NCBI GenBank assembly: GCA_027382625.1
Contig: JAJKFJ010021500.1
Coordinates: forward strand, 16,859-80,858
Length of the DNA: 64,000 bases
From: Tetmemena sp. SeJ-2015
Lineage: Eukaryota > Ciliophora > Spirotrichea > Sporadotrichida > Oxytrichidae
Direction of reading: 5' to 3'
Both the position numbers and the translations under genes were made by a program. This document shows positions 46,609 to 59,100 of this stretch, in pieces. Each line of letters opens with the position of its first letter. The first letter of the stretch is position 1. The notes under the pieces are model-generated. The model was not told the origin of the DNA. It worked only from the letters and a program-made list of their open reading frames with translations, and ran no database searches.

Positions 46609-48249
46609 ATGAAGTCCCTAGGCGGATAAAAAGAACTGGACTAACTTAAGACAAGTTCCCACTTGGATGGGGGCTAGCCAAATTCTTCAAGGAAATCAGC
46701 AGTTGATTAGCAGCTCGAGATGGCTCCAGTGTCTTTTGGAATAGACTGGTTCTCTTTCTAAACACAGATAAGGAAGATGGTGATTGAGTTGATAGAGCCA
46801 ACAGTTTCGAAGGCGCATGAGGACCATGTGACTGTTGCATCGCTCTCTCAAAATTATGAGACTCTCAAAAAGAGATAGGAGGAGTTTGAGTTCAGCACTG
46901 TCAAAGTGCTCGCTCGAACTGCTTCTCAAGATGATCTTGGAAAAGGCCGTCTCGAATTTGTAAGATATTGGAATGTTTGTTTGCGATTACCTTTAGGAGA
47001 AAATAAGGATGAAAATGGAGGAAAAGCTATTTGGCGAGATACAAAAATTGCAATCAAACTAGGAATTCATCAGAGACAAGATCTCAAACTTCCTTCAAGA
47101 GGCTCATACTTTTGTAAGAACTAATTTCTCTTTATCAATTCGCTTTAGGGAAGGATGAACGAGAATCTGTAGCTTGAGCTTCAGAACTTGGAGAGACAGT
47201 TACAAAACGATAAGCATCAAATCCTGGACACTCTCATGAAGGAAATGGTGCAAGTTGAATTAAAGATGGACGATTTCAAGAAGAGCATAAACTAGTTCGG
47301 AGAAAGTTTAACCAGGCAGCAGAACACCATAAAGTTTTTCGGGAATGACATTGTGGGATAGAACGTGAAGCTTGATGGATTTGGGAACATGCTAAATATG
47401 GTGTTGGCAGATAGCAAAGAGCAAACTGATAAGTATTTGGAAGAGTCACATAAGAAGGTGGACGCTAAAATTCAGCAGAATTGGGAAAGCATAGCAGAGG
47501 AGACCAGATTCCATCTCAAAACTTTCAAAATCAATTTGATGAAGGACTTGCTTGGACATGATACACCAGAGTAACAACTGCAAGGCTTTAGCGTTCCTTC
47601 TCATTGGATTAAGGACCCCATTGAAATTGTTGAACAAGAGAGGAGTCAGTCTCCTAAACTGAGTGCTAAAAGAATCCCAAATCCTCTCATGACTAAATTC
47701 AGGAAGAGTCTGAGTCACTAGAGGTTGGTAGTTTAAAATACAGGCAATATAAAGGAGGAGAACCAAGCAGACTTATAAGAAGAAGGGGATGTATACAACA
47801 TTTTAGAAGCGCAGGCCAGCAAGATAGACACCAACCTAAAATACATAGACTTAGATGAAGTGAGAACTTTAGATAATGCGAAGCTAAATGACTCGGTGGG
47901 AAGTGATGAACGAATAGCTTTTGCAAACTCAATTAAGCAGCAAATAGGGATAGTTTTCTAATAAAGTGAGAAGGAAATCAAAAATGAAAAGAACAATAAT
48001 TAAGATAATGAGGATGAGGAGGAAGTGGCAGATGAAGAAGAATTCTCCTTAAACAATTAGACAATATCCCTGCTTCAGTCTAAAGGCCAAGCTAAGAAAT
48101 CTAGAGCCATGCAATCATAATTTAAACCAAGTTTAGAAAGTAATTATTCTGCAAATATTGCAAAGATAGATAAACAGAAAAGCAAGTAATGTCTCTTGAT
48201 CAAATATGGGCCTATGTAAAGCAGTAAATTATTATAACATTCTTAATGA
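46609..48249 (+). CDS. Coiled-coil protein, unknown
   Basis: One frame, with two short introns (about 46961-46998 and 47114-47148), runs from ATG 46609 (MKSLGGQKELDQLKTSSHLD) to TGA 48247-48249. Helical stretches include SKAHEDHVTVASLSQNYETL, ENLQLELQNLERQLQNDKHQ and SFGESLTRQQNTIKFFGND, followed by an acidic Q/E/D-rich tail (NEDEEEVADEEEFS). About 510 residues. No enzyme motif. It is followed within 10 bp by another coiled-coil gene in the same direction, so the two may work together or be parts of one gene. Function unknown; a cytoskeletal role is plausible. Confidence 0.65.
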
Positions 48250-48256
48250 TATTTAA

Positions 48257-51200
48257 ATGAACTTCTACTTCGACAACAACAAGGGAATCATCTCTAGAAT
48301 TGATACCAGAATCACTCAACTTCATAAGAGTGATCTAAATCTTAAAACACAGTCAGATGATTAGCAGCAGCAGTCCTTGCAAACTTTCGAAAATGCGAAA
48401 GATAATAGATAAAATTAAACCCAGCAATCATACCAGCCAGCAGTAAAAGTGGAAGATTTTTATTTTAAAGATCTTGGGCAACTACCTCCCAGTTTCTCAA
48501 ACATGTCAAACACAGCCACGAATATAATAGGCAAGCAGGCTTCTATAATCTCTCAGCATTAAATTTCTCCTCGATCTCAGATTATGGGAGGATAGCACTC
48601 TCAAATTGGAGGTGGCTCTCCAATGTTCGGGTAAGGAATTCCTCATTAAACCAACCCAATTGGAACTGCAGGAGTTGGGTTTAAATTTGGGCAGAAGTTT
48701 CATCAGATGCAGCATAACCAGACCATAGGGTAGTCGTCTCTGCTATCTCAATAAGCTAACAGTTAAGCCAATTAGAATGCAAATCTTGACCAGATTCAGA
48801 ATCAGTTAATAAATCCTCTGAAGGAGGAAGTCAAGTCCATCTCGGACAGATATTATATTTAGATATGAGAAATTGAAGGAGAGTCACTCTCTTCTTCAAA
48901 AGTATGTAAAAGACAGAGAGAACAAACCTAGCAATTACAAGTAGCTGCAGGCTGAGATTGAAGTACTTCGCTCCACCATAGATACTTTTGAAGAAAGGTT
49001 TTCCTCAATTATAGATTTAATAAAACCGCGCAAAGTTTAATTATCTTAAATGTACTTAATAATAACGAGAGCATAATTTACTAAATAGAGAACAAGGGCG
49101 ATGAGTTCGGACAAGTAATCAAGCAGGGAATAGTTGCAGTCAAATCTGACATCTTGACTACTATTTTTAGTTGATTAAGGTTAATGAGGAGCAGGAAATC
49201 TTAGAAAAGCGAATGCACTAGTCTGTTCAGAGACTGACTGACATGATATTGAAAATAAGGCCACCTCCTGCAGATGGAGACAGCTAATCTGCCAGCAGAC
49301 AAGACTTCGCAATTGGAGCTGGCCTGCAAGACTTTTAAACCTAGTAAAAAGAGAGAAAATAAATTGTGATATTATAATTTTTGAGTAGTTTAGGTTGAGA
49401 TAATGGTGACAAATGCTTTTATTTATGCGAAGCAGGAGATGCTAGATGAGATGCAGTCAAACCTCTCTCGACTGCAAACCAAGATAAAGACAGAGCTCAC
49501 TCTGGAGTGCAACACTATGATCAAAGATGAGTTGAAGTTCTGGAGTGACGTCATTAAAAAGGAGCTCCACTACGAGGTAGGTCAGCTCAGCAAGGAAGTC
49601 AGAAATAAGAATGCTGCATTCGAACTCAAGCTGAGGGAGTAGCAAGATAGAATAGAAAATGTACAGTTCTTCACTGATCCCAATAAAAGACCACAGACGC
49701 AAAGTGAAGTTTCTATTTTATTCTAACGAGATAGTAACTTTCCATGAAGATGCAAAACCTATCACGAGCACAGAGGATCAAAAGATATCAGAGGTGGTTC
49801 ATTAAATAACTGAGCCACAGATTCAGCAGATTAGCTCCAGACTGTAACAGTTAGAAGGCAGCATAAACTACATACTTGACTCTGCAGGAGTGAGCTAGAA
49901 TAACTCAAGACTTTCTAATTTGCAAGACTTCAGAAATCCTCAGCCAAGTCTTGAACACGAGGGCTCTTAAATAAGTAAGTAAGCTTCTCAAATGAGACAA
50001 ATGTAAGACAGAGAATCACAGATGATGTTCTAAAACGAGACATTAAATCAGGCTGCAGCTACTGGGAATGATTTCCACTCTCAGCTATATTTTAAGCTGA
50101 CCACTCCGTTTATTGACTAGAGGCAAGACATGAATGAGTCTAATCTCTCAAGAGCACAATCACCCAGTGTAATCAATCCAAACCTAACTGCTTATCAAAA
50201 CTTTGACCCTACTTTAATTTATCTTATACTTAAATGCAAGAATCATCTGAAATGCCACAAAGAAATTCGTTCCCTGCATCTCCTGATCAAAAATATATGA
50301 TGCAGCGAATATCCCATCTAGAGAAGCAAATACATGTGATACTAGAGAAGTTTAAACCTATTGATGAGTAAATGTAACAGCTAACTGTGCTCTATTATTT
50401 ATAGTGGAGAACATAAACTAGTACATAGCCACTACAATTGATCAAGTCCTCCCATAAAGTGAAATTGAAGCTATGCATAATCAGATGAAAACCTTCTAAG
50501 CAAACATGGCAGATACTTTGGCTGTCATTGATGAAAAAGTCAAGATCCTTGAAAATTTTATCCATGTCAATAATAATTGCTTAAATTTGGAGTCTGAGCT
50601 TGAAAGAGGCAACAAGCGAATAGCAAGAGATAAGACGGACTATCTCCTACAGATGAGAACTATTCACACTTAAGTAGAAAAGCAGCTTAAACTTTTCAGG
50701 GATTCAATGCTAGAATATCAGCTACAAACAGAGCTCGCTAAGGGTCAATCTATAGAAAACATACTTTCAAACTCGCTAGGGAAGGAAGAAGATTACATTC
50801 TTTAGCTAAACCAGAACTCTCAATTATTTCTTAACTCTAAAGCAAGAATGAGTGATGGTTTCAATGAAGACGTGAGGCATAATACTCTAGTGCTTGACAC
50901 TGAAGGTGCAGAAACTAAGACTGAGCTAGACTATCAGCCACCCTCAAACATGGCCAAAAATTTCACTCTCAACAAAGACTCTGCCTATCAGCTCAGCAAC
51001 AAAAATTTCCTGAATAACTCTATCCTTCCCTCCATCTCTAAGCCAAGTTTCGCTTTACTCAACGTTTAACAAAAGTCAAAGCAGAAGAGGGTCCACAGTA
51101 ATAAAACTCAATTTATTTTTGTCTAAGTAGCGAAGCAGCAGGAGATCCAAACCTATCAAATCACTCCCATCTCAATCTCAGCTCTGTTAAGAACTTGCTA

Positions 51201-51776
51201 ACAGACCAAGACAAGAATAAGCTAATGAGTTATCTCGCCAATTAGAAGACTAAGACTCTTCTTCATTAGAACCCAATCCATAACTATTCTCAAGTACTTG
51301 ACCATAATTCAATTCTCTAAGATGCTAAACTTAGAAACAACATATCAATAGACTTGGGCAGCAATTTAAATGCCTCTACACTGTAACCTTCATAAAAGAT
51401 TGGCTTGGACACTACTTAATCTTAAATGCCAGTGATCAAGCAAACTCTGAAGTTGAAGAGTGGTGTAAATGGAAATAACTCATCACTTCTCAACATACAC
51501 ACTGAGAAGATAAACTGGGACAACATCAAAATTAAAGATGCTTAGTCTAGTCGCGCTAACTCATAACTCTCTCAACCTCATAGCAAGCTACTGTTCAAGA
51601 ACTACTTTAGAGATAGAGAACCTCACTAAGCAGCAGCCACTATTCATCAAATTCATAGTGAATAGACGAGCCCTATTCGCTTATAAGCCCTAATTGGCCA
51701 AACAGCCAAAGAGAAGAATTCCGTATTCAGTTAGAAAGCTTACAAAAAGATAGAGAGATCTTACATTCAAGAGTGA
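48257..51776 (+). CDS. Long coiled-coil protein, unknown
   Basis: ATG 48257 begins MNFYFDNNKGIISRIDTRIT. A Q/S/N-rich region is followed by coiled-coil segments such as EMLDEMQSNLSRLQTKIKTE, LHYEVGQLSKEVRNKNAAFE and RISHLEKQIHVILEKFKPID, then another S/N/Q-rich tail ending AYKKIERSYIQE at TGA 51774-51776. Introns include about 48630-48670. Several frame changes, for example near 48.85, 49.03 and 50.22 kb, show more introns or IESs that I did not resolve. The start lies only eight bases after the previous stop, so one fused gene of about 1600 residues cannot be excluded. No catalytic domain seen. Confidence 0.55.
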
Positions 51777-51885
51777 GTGATTGCTATAAGATATATCGCA
51801 CTTTAATTTCTTACTTGTTCTTGCTGATAAAAAGAAAATTAAATTTTCCTGCTGTAAAAATAATTAAAGGACATTATTAAATAAG

Positions 51886-53456
51886 ATGGCAATGAAAAAA
51901 CTTTCTTTAACCATGCTAATTTGCTTGGGACTTCTTAGCACAGTGACTTTTGGGCATAGAGCAGCTTTAGACGATGAAGATGTTTCTTTCGATCAAGATT
52001 AGGAGCAGGGAGATATTGGCTTAAATAATTAGAATGGGCAATAAGCAGATAAGAAGCAAGAGTAGATATACATTCCTTCCATGCCAGAGGATCACATCCC
52101 TCCTAACCCCACTCTCCAATACTGTAAGAATTCATATTGCTCATTAATAATTGCTAGACTTTAAGAAGTACAACTATGAGATGATTTGGGCAGGAGTATT
52201 CCTTGTTGCAATTATTGTTTTCTTCAAGGGTAGATCCTCCAATGATCATATCGCTCAAGAATGGAAGAAAGCTTGCTCCTAGGTTATCTCTTAGAACTTC
52301 GCTCACTTCGGAGTCACCAAGGAAATTTCAACCTCTCTCGAGTAAGAAGATATTTTGCAAATCTTATTCTCAATCTAGGAAGATCACTTATTCAGACTAT
52401 CACTACTTCGCCTCTGGTAGAATTATTATAGTGATCTTATATTTAATAAATACTGTATATTTATAACTGCCACTACGCTTTGTTCAAGATAGAATTGAAG
52501 AAAAGACACTGTCTGTTTACCACTCTGGGCCTAGATATAATTTGGCCCAAGAAGGATCAACTGATTATTGAAATTCCAGTGAATGTGCCTGAGTACGCTC
52601 TCTCAGACGGCTCAACAACCACTCAGATTCCTTGTGAGCTTGTTGTCTGCAGAGCCAGAGACATCAAAACTTTCCACTCCAACTTCAACTACATCAAGAG
52701 CTTCGTAGCTCCATGCGTAGTCAAGTCCATGAACTACCAAAGCGACAACAAGGACAAGCTCACAGTCTACGCTGAGTCCCAGGAGGCAGCCAACCATATT
52801 ATTGACTCCCAGATTGGAGACATTATCGACCGACTTGGAGCAGGGAATCTAGCTGAGTTGCACATCACTGACTAGAAGGCTTACTCAAGCTATCTATTTT
52901 AATTTATCCCTTGATGGTCAGAGCAGTTTTTAATATTCTTCCAGTAGAAAAAATCTATAAAATATATAAATAATGATTCAAGCTATGTGATTAGCAATTT
53001 AAAAGAGTAACAAAATTATGAAGTTGAAGATAATTAATTCAATTTGAAAGGGAATTTAATATTTAGTAATAAAAAGTTATCTTTAATTAAACAGTTTAAT
53101 TTTTTATTTTATTTTTGGCCGTTAATATTGATACCAATCAGGAGAAGTTGCAGGATATTGCTAAGCTAACAAGAGTAGTGTTTTCAATTGTGGATAAATT
53201 GGTAACTCTCCGCCTGAGTAAGGAAGCCAAGCTAAGAACTGACAAGAACAGAAAGGAGATGGCCAAGCTGAAGGAGAAAGAGAAGGCAGAAGAGCAGGAG
53301 GAGAAGCTGATGCAGAAGAAGAGGGAAGAGGACAAGAAGTGGCAGGAGAAGCTGAGGTCTCTCCCTCCTGATGAGTAGAGGAAGTTAGAAGACAAGAAAA
53401 GAATAAAGGACTTGCAGAAGTAAAAGCACAGGATGGCCAAGATGGTCAAGTTCTGA
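51886..53456 (+). CDS. CCDC47-like ER membrane protein (PAT complex)
   Basis: The first 23 residues form a signal peptide (KLSLTMLICLGLLSTVTFG). An acidic luminal part (DDEDVSFDQDQEQGDIG) and a membrane helix MIWAGVFLVAIIVFF precede a cytosolic domain: HIAQEWKKACSQVISQNF, YHYFASGR, ALFKIELKKRHCLFTTLGLD and VPEYALSDGSTTTQIPCELV. The end is a charged helix, LRLSKEAKLRTDKNRKEMAK through QRKLEDKKRIKDLQKQKHRM and VKF, then TGA 53454-53456. This order matches CCDC47, which with Asterix forms the PAT chaperone complex for multi-pass membrane proteins. An AT-rich insert near 52428-52475 and a one-base shift near 52.36 kb are unresolved. A 209 bp IES is proposed at 52902-53110. Confidence 0.78.
52902..53110 (+). 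other. IES, 209 bp, pointer ATTT
   Basis: ATTT occurs at 52902-52905 and 53111-53114 around very AT-rich DNA. Removal joins KAYSSYLFQF to LAVNIDTNQEKLQDIAKLTR in frame, as CCDC47 order requires. The short A/T-only pointer makes the exact edges uncertain. Confidence 0.5.
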
Positions 53457-53593
53457 TCTTTTAATTTATTGCCTCCACTCCTTCAATCACACATCACACA
53501 TGATACTTAACTTCCTAAAATTGATAATTGATATGAGAGTAACAGCAGTAATTGATACTGCTGGGAATATGATTCAAACTTCTTGCACTTTGT

Positions 53594-56111
53594 TCACAAC
53601 TTGGCCACTAGCATGGGCTTTATGAATTCGTCGAACCCATCAATTTAAATAGAACAAAAATACAAATGATTTAACTCTAATTCATAATGGCATTTATATA
53701 TTTAGATGATTGTTTTAATTTTGTCTTTTTGGTTGAGTTTGCTGGACCTAGCCCAGTCCAAGAGTCTCTCGTAGACGTTACCATCATAGTTTCCAATGGC
53801 ACTCATTACGATGTTGTCGTCAAGTTCGAATGACTCTACTATGTTCAACATATGAGGTCTGATGGTCACATACTCTCTCTGCTGCTGATCGAATATCTGT
53901 CTGAATTAAAGTGGAGTCAAGTAGTTAGAGATAGCTAGAGCAGCACCCTGCTTTGTGATAGTGTTCAAAGCATAGATTCTGAATAGAGTCTTCAAATGAG
54001 TCACTAAGTTCTTGCAACCAAACCAAATTCTTAACCTATACTGGCTTAAATATACAGTTAAGGTTTATTGGACTGCTCCACTTCAGCAATTCCGTTGAAG
54101 AAGAAGAGTGCAGTCATGTAGAATGAGTGCGCGGTAGACATCTTAATCAAGTCAATCTGGAACTTCTCATTAAACTTTTCCCAGAGAGAGAAGTCTTTGT
54201 ACTTTGGATCTGCAAATAGCTGCAGTGCCTTTCCGATTCTAATCAAGGCATTCCATTTAAGCAATTCAAGTAGATTCTTCTCGCTCTTGAAAAACTCTGG
54301 ACCCTATGCTTCACACTTGAAGTTCTTGGCTCTCTCCATCATCACCTTTACTAAACTCAAAATTTTCATTTTCAAATTATGATTAATAGGTCCTTGATGT
54401 ACTCCAGCAATTCGTTCAAAGGCTTTCCAGTTTAGATGACCTTCCTTCCGTTTTTAATCAAAGATCTGGCTGTTTGGATGTTCATGACCTACGCTGTCCC
54501 CCTTCTAGTGTCACATAGGAGGAAATATGAGATCAATCACGTTAGGGAGGGAAGAGAACTGAGAGAAGCCAGCAGCACCGCAGCACTCTCTCACCTGCTT
54601 TATTCCTTCATAAGCAGTTGAACAATAGGATAAAAAGTAAATATTTAATAGAGTGCCTTTAGTCCAGACAGGATGGTATGCATGGGTCCAAGTAAAGAGA
54701 AGTCTTGCTTGTCTTAAACGTTACTCATCATCAAGTGATAGATAGAGTACATCTTCTTTGTAGAGAAAGCTATTGCAATGTTAGTAGCCAGGAGAGGACA
54801 AAACTTGTTAAGATCATATTAAATATAGTGAAGATGACTTTGATAGTCTAAGATCTTTCTCTCACTCAATTTGCCATCTGCTCCAGTGATAGTTTAAAAT
54901 AGTTTTGAACTGCTTTCTGACTATTCCATATCTTATTCCGATAGTGAGGGCCTTTCCAAGTGAGAGGAAGCAACTGGTAAGGAGTTGAAGTCTTGTGAAC
55001 ATCATAACTGAGTAGAGCACTTTGGGATTGCCTTGGAGAGACACCTTTCCTTCTCTGTCTACAATAACGTACTTCATGAGCATGTTTCTTCTCGGGATCC
55101 TCACATTCTTGAACAAGGCATAACCATTTAAACAAATAAGTGATTGTCCTTGGCCTAGAATCCAAACTTTGGCCCAATATCTCCCACCTCTACTCCAGGG
55201 AGGGGCCTGTGAGTTTGGATATCTCGAATAGGGACCATGAAAGATTGAACTCCCATTTTCTTGTTGTCTATGATTAGTTGTGCGTAGATTACACTGTGAG
55301 TAGAGAGCACTCCCAAATCACCAGGCCAAAACTTGGCACTAGAATCATTAGGGGTGTTTATAATGAATTCATCCCTCTCTCTATCGTAAATAGCCTCAGT
55401 CTCCAAGCCCTACAGATTAATTAAATTAACAAACAAATTAAAACATGGTGACGTATTAAATTAAAACTCTCCACAAATTAAAAAGGAAGGAGCTTAGTTG
55501 CTTTGAAACGATTGCTATTGAAGGAAATTAGTGACTTACTCTGACATTAGAGCCGTGACCCACTTCAGTTTGCCATAGTTTCCAATGATTTTGTTTGCTG
55601 AGATAAGAGGCAGCCACTGCTTGACTTGCTCTTCATCTCCAAGATATCTCACTGCAAGCTCAAACATTGCATGATGCAAACTATTTGCTTACTATAATCG
55701 AATAAGTTTAATTAATGGAATTTACAGCTCCCAAGTTTATGGTGGTATTCAAATTTTAAAATTTCTGTTTTAAAGTGTTTAATGTTTATTATCATTTTGT
55801 CTATATAGTAGAGAATGTTATCATAAGCGAGTTTTTCTACATCTATCTCGATCTGTCTATTGAGCTTTTTTGAAGCAGACTTCAAACTTTTCCTCTCTGG
55901 TCATGTCGTAGTAGTGGTGAGAGTTCTTGAGAATAGGGTCTCTTGCAAAAATGCCACTGATTCTCCTGTGCCTATCCAAGGCTTGCCTGCTTCCCCAAAC
56001 CGACTCAGCTAGCAACTCTTAATCAAAGTTAAGTGCCTTCCTCTCCTAAAGCAGATCTTGGTTTACGATTGGATGTGCCTCTGCGAACTCCTTGTTCAAT
56101 TTACTTTGCAT
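53594..56111 (-). CDS. Peroxisomal acyl-CoA oxidase
   Basis: The N-terminus (QSKLNKEFAEAHPIVNQDLL) is followed by RHRRISGIFARDPILKNSHH. The catalytic core is AIYDRERDEFIINTPNDSSA, KFWPGDLGVLSTHSVIYAQL, VPIRDIQTHRPLPGVEVGDI and GPKFGF, then RIPRRNMLMKYVIVDREGKV. The end has RPHMLNIVESFELDDNIVMS and NYDGNVYERLLDWARSSKLN. These are diagnostic of acyl-CoA oxidase, the flavoenzyme that oxidises acyl-CoA to trans-2-enoyl-CoA with release of H2O2. The frame ends FDEFIKPMLVAKL at TGA 53594-53596; AKL fits a C-terminal peroxisomal targeting signal. Several introns or IESs lie at 54.0-54.06, 54.34-54.45, 54.62-54.68, 55.41-55.55 and 55.69-55.87 kb. Start ATG 56109-56111. Confidence 0.87.
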
Positions 56112-56197
56112 TTAAGACTATTAGATTTAATTAATATTATAGCTTTTGAAGATATGACAGATATCAAAGGATACACTATTAAGAAAATTAGAGAAAT

Positions 56198-59100
56198 TCA
56201 AAAACTTTGATTCATTGAAAAAGGTAATATATATTAAATAAATATCGAAAGAATAATAAGCCACTCATATTCTTTGAAATTCAATGATGTTAATTAAATA
56301 AAGTAAGATAAGTAAATTATTTGACTTATTAAATTTGTAATTCTAAAAAGAACTAGAATTAAGAGAATTAATTAGTATTTAAATTTAAAAGGTTGAAGGA
56401 CATCTTGAGTCTTGATGCTGTCGTTGAAGCTAATCTCCTGCTCATTTAAGAGTGGAGGTTGCTAACTCTAGTTCATAAGTATTTAGTATTGCTGCTCTTC
56501 GTCATCGTTTTCACTAACTATTATTTGAATATCCATTGGCTACTGCATCTTAACACTCTCTTCCTTTCTATTGAAAAATATATATTCAGACAAAAATATT
56601 GCCTCTATAATTAAATTAATAATTTTATAAAAAAAATAAAACTTATTTTTAAATTTGAGAATTAAAAATTAATTAATTAAGTTAATTTCTTTTCTGGATT
56701 ATTATCAATTAATGACAAATAAGATTTATGTGTTTAATTATATTATTCTTTAAATGTATGACAATAGTATTGGATGCTTGCAGTTGATTTGAAGAGGGTT
56801 GCTGTTGAAAGTAGTTTAGAAGGTTTTGATCATCAAGCATCTTCAGTTTCTCAATTATTTCATTTATGAAATCATTATTCGCTAAAATATCTCTATCTAG
56901 ACGTGTTACTCAAAAGATATAAAATCTAAACATAAACTATATCACTGTTTGCTAATTATCAGTGTTTTATCTCTAAGAATAATAACAAGAATCATATTGC
57001 CAATAACTTATCGCTTATTTCTAAACAAAATTTTTAAAAATATAAGAATTATTAAAAATAGAGTTTGAGCAGTAATTTAATATTTAAAAAGGAGGTTTTT
57101 ATAACTCATACATTGCCATATCTTGTGGAGAAGTTAAGACTATAATTTAAAAATAGCGATATAAAAAAATATCTTTGAAACACTTTTAAGAAACAGATAG
57201 AGAAAGAAAAATGCGAATAATATAATGTCTCCTTATTCATGCCACACTCTGAAATAATTCTATTTTTAAACAACTTTAATAATTATCATTTGTTTGAACT
57301 TTAGTCATTAAAAATTTGAAGATCCCTCTCAGCTAAATTAGATACTTTCTTAATGTTAGGTTGAAACTTAAATTTATAAACAATAAATTTAATCAAGAGT
57401 AAAGTCCTTTATAAAATTACTCAAATACAATACTAGATAAATTAGACTGGGAGATATTCCAGCAAATCCAACTCCGGCTGAGCTAATTTTTATAACTTTC
57501 AACCCAAATAGAGAGTCTTAATTAAATAAGGCTCCCTAATGTACCCCTCGCACTGCTTTAAAACTTGCCTAAATTGGAGTATCCCTAATTACACATTTAA
57601 ATTGCATTCCGACAAGTTTTTAACGCAAGAATACTTTTATAGGTCATAGGCTAAAATATGGAAAATATTAGATAGATGCGGTTATTATGTTAAATTTTGG
57701 AGGTCTAAATATAGATTTACAATTTTAGAAAATATAAAATAAAAATATTTTTAAGAAGTTTGCAAATGCTATAATGCAATTGTTATAATTATCAAATTGA
57801 ACTGCTATAAAAGCTATTATCTTTGATGCTTTAACATAATATTCAAGTTCTTTTAAAAGAATTGTTTGCTAATAATAATTCTGCCATCCAGATAGTAAGT
57901 ATCTCATTATTAATCTTTTTTTGCTGCGAGGATTGTGGAATTTATAACTATTTTTAATATATAAAATAGGATTTGAATTTGAATGACAAAGCTAAGAACA
58001 ATAGAAACTACTGATAATCATTTAATGGAATAATTTTCTTGTAGTTAATAAATTATCAAATATGCAATTAATTGATAGCAATAAAGACGAAGACCTTTCT
58101 CTCTATGTATTCTTTCTCCTAAATCTTTGATCCTTTTTAAATTTTATCAGAGAATAGAGGAACCATTTAATTTGGGGTTTGCATTTAATTAGAGACCTTA
58201 TTTCAAAAGAAAAATAAACATAACTAAATTTATATAATTGAAATTTATAATAATTTAAAGATTCTAAAAATAAATTAGTTAAAATTTTGAGTTATATATA
58301 GGTAAAATACGAGAAATAATAGTTAATAAATGCTTCAAATATTTATTATAGGATGGAGGATAAAATAAGTAATATTATTGACACGTTGAATGTTCAATAA
58401 AAACAAATAAAATAGAGTTCTAGTCACCTGATTATAATTTGATTTAATTTTGATTTAATCAAACTTTAAAGCAAATTTTCATTAGATATTTGGTTATCTT
58501 ATAGTTTAAGAATTCTCTTTTATTCTCTTTGACAAAGTCAAAGAGAATTAGAACTTTAAAGGCTTTTGAAATGCAATAAATATATAAGTTAAACAATTTT
58601 TAAATTACTTGAGTTTCTTTCATATGATAATTTAATTGTTCATGAACATAATACAAATCTAAGCTGTTATCAGAATTTCAGCTCTAAAATGAGCAAAACG
58701 AATTTGAAATTTTTAGAATAAGGGTTTACAAAAATTAGTTTCCAAGGCTGTCATTATGAGGTAGCTGAAAGTTACTCCAAATATATTCGGAACACGATTT
58801 CATTTTCTTTTTTTCTAATATAGGCAAGGCGTCTTTAGAGATCTTTTTTTATTAGTTCTAATATTTAAATTAATTAATTTAATATATTCAAGTTAACTCA
58901 ATTTCATGCACAAGAAAGGAATTATTAACAGAGATATAAAGCCGGAAAACTCAACTGCCACTGCTTTACTACTTCATTTAATCAATTACAACAACTTTCT
59001 ATTTTCCATTAAATTCTTACCTATAATGAAATAAATATTAACTTAAGAAATAACATATCAGAAGCATCCTTCTTATATTGATAAATTATTTTTTTAAAAA

